From: Calditrichota bacterium
GTDB taxonomy: Bacteria; Calditrichota; Calditrichia; Calditrichales; Calditrichaceae
NCBI GenBank assembly: GCA_003854985.1
Contig: RQOG01000094.1
Location: 1 to 55,115 of the forward strand
Reading direction: 5' to 3'
DNA: 55,115 nucleotides
Part shown: piece after piece, positions 53,304 to 55,115 of the stretch
Layout: each line of letters begins with the position of its first letter
How positions within the stretch are numbered: position 1 is the first letter of the stretch
Made by a program: the position numbers and the translations under genes
The notes under the pieces: generated by a model
What the model was told of the DNA's origin: nothing
The model's database searches: none
Seen by the model: the letters and a program-made list of their open reading frames with translations, nothing else

Positions 53304-54440
53304 ATGAGATTATTATCTTTATTTCTTATTACTTTTCTATTTACGCTTTCAAGCTGTCAAAATGAAACAAAGGAGCAATCCGGTATGAAAAAAGAATTAT
53401 TTGGCAAGATGCCCGATGGAAAAGAAGTCTATCTGTATTCGATTTCCAACAAAGCCGGCGCCACGATGAATGTCATCAATTACGGAGCTATTATTCAGTC
53501 GCTGACCATGCCGGATAAAAACGGTAAGTTCCAGGATATTGTGCTGGGTTACGATAATCTGGAAGGTTATCTGAGGAATAATCCGTATTTTGGCGCCATT
53601 GTCGGCCGCTTTGGCAACAGGATTGGCAAAGGCCAGTTTGAACTGGATGGAAAGGCTTACCAGTTATCCGTTAATGACGGACCGAATCACCTGCATGGCG
53701 GCATAGCAGGGTTTGATAAGAAATACTGGAATTTAGAAGAAATTACCGTTCCAAACGGCCTTGGCGTCCAGGCTACCTATTTAAGCCCGGACGGGGAAAT
53801 GGGTTATCCGGGAAATCTCACGATAAAAATTAATATAATTTTGACTGATCAGAATGAATTACGATTTGAGTACGAAGCTGAAACCGATCAACCGACAATC
53901 CTGAATCCGACTCATCATGCTTATTTTAATTTAACCGGTTTGATGGATAATTTGATTCTGGATCATAAACTGACGATTGATGCGGATTATATCACTCCGA
54001 CAGACTCCGGATTAATTCCGACCGGTGAACTTTTACCTGTCGAAGGAACCCCGATGGATTTCAGACAGCCCAAGTTAATCGGCGAAGATATTAATATGGA
54101 TTATGTACCGCTCAAACTGGCCAAAGGATATGATCATAACTGGGTGCTTAATAATTACGAAAAGGACGTCGTGAGAAAGGTCGCCACGCTCTGTGATTCC
54201 GTCAGCGGCCGGGTTATGGAAGTCTATTCGGATCAGCCCGGTATTCAGTTCTATTCGGGAAATTTTCTTAACGGTACGATTAAGGGTAAAGGCGGCGTAG
54301 TTTATAAATTCCGTTCCGGTTTGTGCCTGGAAACCCAGCATTTTCCGGATTCTCCGAATAAACCGGATTTTCCATCCGTTGTCTTAAGACCGGGAGAAGT
54401 ATATAAACAAGTGACATCTTATAAATTTTCAGTTAAATAG
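53304..54440 (+). CDS. galM: Lipoprotein aldose 1-epimerase
   Basis: A 378-residue mutarotase that interconverts alpha and beta anomers of glucose, galactose or xylose. The N terminus MRLLSLFLITFLFTLSSCQ is a lipoprotein signal (Cys18), whereas most GalM proteins are cytoplasmic. Catalytic His and Glu are probably those in NPTHHAYFNLTG and FRSGLCLETQHFPDSP; the NDGPNHLHGG and GYDHNWVL motifs are also present. AGGAGGT lies seven bases before the ATG. The symporter gene follows after 39 bases, so the anomer-specific transport of the released sugar may be coupled. Confidence 0.93.
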   Translation: MRLLSLFLITFLFTLSSCQNETKEQSGMKKELFGKMPDGKEVYLYSISNKAGATMNVINYGAIIQSLTMPDKNGKFQDIVLGYDNLEGYLRNNPYFGAIVGRFGNRIGKGQFELDGKAYQLSVNDGPNHLHGGIAGFDKKYWNLEEITVPNGLGVQATYLSPDGEMGYPGNLTIKINIILTDQNELRFEYEAETDQPTILNPTHHAYFNLTGLMDNLILDHKLTIDADYITPTDSGLIPTGELLPVEGTPMDFRQPKLIGEDINMDYVPLKLAKGYDHNWVLNNYEKDVVRKVATLCDSVSGRVMEVYSDQPGIQFYSGNFLNGTIKGKGGVVYKFRSGLCLETQHFPDSPNKPDFPSVVLRPGEVYKQVTSYKFSVK

Positions 54441-54479
54441 AAATTGTTACATAAAATTTTTACCTGAAAGGATTAGGTT

Positions 54480-55115
54480 ATGTCTTCAACACTACAGACT
54501 TTGGACTGGTTGGTTATTGCAGGTTATTTTTTAATTATCCTGGGACTGGCCTGGTGGGTGATTAAACAGCGGCAGGATAATTCCACCGATTACTTTTTGG
54601 CCGGAAGGCATCTGGGCTGGTTTATCGTTGGCGCATCTATTTTTGCTTCTAATATCGGCTCTGAGCATCTTGTCGGTCTGGCCGGTTCCGGCGCTACGGA
54701 TGGCGTGGCGATGGCACATTACGAACTGCATGCCTGGTGTCTGCTTGTTTTGGGCTGGGTAATGGCCCCTTTTTATATGCGTTCCAAGGTATTTACGATG
54801 CCTGAATTCCTGGAAAGAAGGTTCTCACCGTCGGCACGCACAGTGTTATCGCTTATCTCTCTTGTCGCCTATGTGCTGACTAAAATTGCCGTGGGAATTT
54901 TTGCCGGCGGCATCGTATTCAGCGTTTTACTTCCGGAATTAAACTTTTTAGGTATGGACAGTTTCTGGATTGGTTCTATTCTTGTTATTGTATTAACCGG
55001 TATTTACACGATTTTAGGCGGCATGCGAGCGGTGGCCTATACGGAAGCCCTGCAAACCATCGTCCTTGTATTTGGTTCGATTTTAGTAACGATTTACGGA
55101 CTGGAAGCTTTAGGC
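54480..55115 (+). CDS. SGLT-type sodium/sugar symporter, N-terminal part, cut by the window edge
   Basis: The first 212 codons of a sodium:solute symporter. It begins MSSTLQTLDWLVIAGYFLII, and shows the signature DYFLAGRHLGWFIVGASIFA followed by SNIGSEHLVGLAGSGATDG, which is close to the SNIGSxHxVGLAG pattern of SGLT sugar carriers rather than to other SSS members. Six or so helices are in view. GAAAGGATTAGG precedes the ATG. It lies 39 bases after galM. The C-terminal part, including sugar-binding residues, is beyond the edge, so the sugar is not known. Confidence 0.9.
   Translation, partial: MSSTLQTLDWLVIAGYFLIILGLAWWVIKQRQDNSTDYFLAGRHLGWFIVGASIFASNIGSEHLVGLAGSGATDGVAMAHYELHAWCLLVLGWVMAPFYMRSKVFTMPEFLERRFSPSARTVLSLISLVAYVLTKIAVGIFAGGIVFSVLLPELNFLGMDSFWIGSILVIVLTGIYTILGGMRAVAYTEALQTIVLVFGSILVTIYGLEALG

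Noticed and set aside
53059..53307. 82-residue frame before galM
   Set aside because: Low-complexity translation of the TTTGGAATT repeat region, no ribosome site, and it overlaps the galM start.

Overview
This 55.1 kb AT-rich window looks like a chromosomal segment of a bacterium of the FCB superphylum, probably Calditrichota, Ignavibacteriota, Marinimicrobia, KSB1 or a relative, rather than a classical Bacteroidota. Five proteins end in a type IX secretion (T9SS) sorting domain with the NFPNPFNPST/KMLLxK pattern, and FISUMP, peptidase S46, CotH and two-component propeller families are present. Most genes have strong Shine-Dalgarno sites (GGAGG/AGGAG), which Bacteroidota usually lack. No tRNA, rRNA, CRISPR array, transposase or phage gene was seen. 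The lineage is an inference from gene content, not from a marker gene.

Layout. 1-13.1 kb is mostly housekeeping and membrane or secretion maintenance on the plus strand: an edge-truncated zinc-ribbon gene, an exported peroxiredoxin, an hflK/hflC pair, ferritin (minus), an S46 dipeptidyl-peptidase, lgt, a Nudix hydrolase, a 1107-residue CPBP membrane protease with a duplicated architecture, and a NatA/NatB-like ABC exporter. 13.2-19.5 kb (minus) holds two paralogous DUF362 proteins with three N-terminal membrane helices and a T9SS tail, separated by a secreted propeller protein, and upstream of them a decayed wrbA-like flavodoxin gene. 19.7-24.9 kb has a GPH-family sugar symporter with a 54-residue membrane protein, a FISUMP lipoprotein, two small STAS/SEC14-like proteins and a T9SS-exported BNR-like protein. 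25.1-33.7 kb has cytochrome bd oxidase (cydAB), a GH51 arabinofuranosidase, a Yip1 protein, a CotH/lamin-tail T9SS protein and an alpha/beta hydrolase. 33.7-40 kb has fabH-lipA and, on the other strand, a nucleic-acid cluster (Mut7-C protein, TfoX-C protein, DnaE2-like polymerase).

40.3-55.1 kb is a glycan-response region: a giant propeller hybrid histidine kinase without a DNA-binding domain, a GH44 endoglucanase, a lipoprotein GH3 beta-glucosidase, the stub of a dead GH97 gene, a XylR-type regulator, a PilZ protein, a CheA-like kinase lacking a CheW-binding domain, a lipoprotein aldose 1-epimerase and an SGLT-type sodium/sugar symporter that runs off the right edge. Together they suggest sensing and breakdown of beta-glucan or xyloglucan-type polysaccharide, mutarotation of the released sugar and sodium-coupled uptake, without any SusC/SusD pair in view.

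The most unusual material is the pair of DUF362 membrane/T9SS hybrids with their shared upstream block, the two signalling kinases with missing output modules, the doubled CPBP protein, and the two gene remnants (wrbA-like and GH97).
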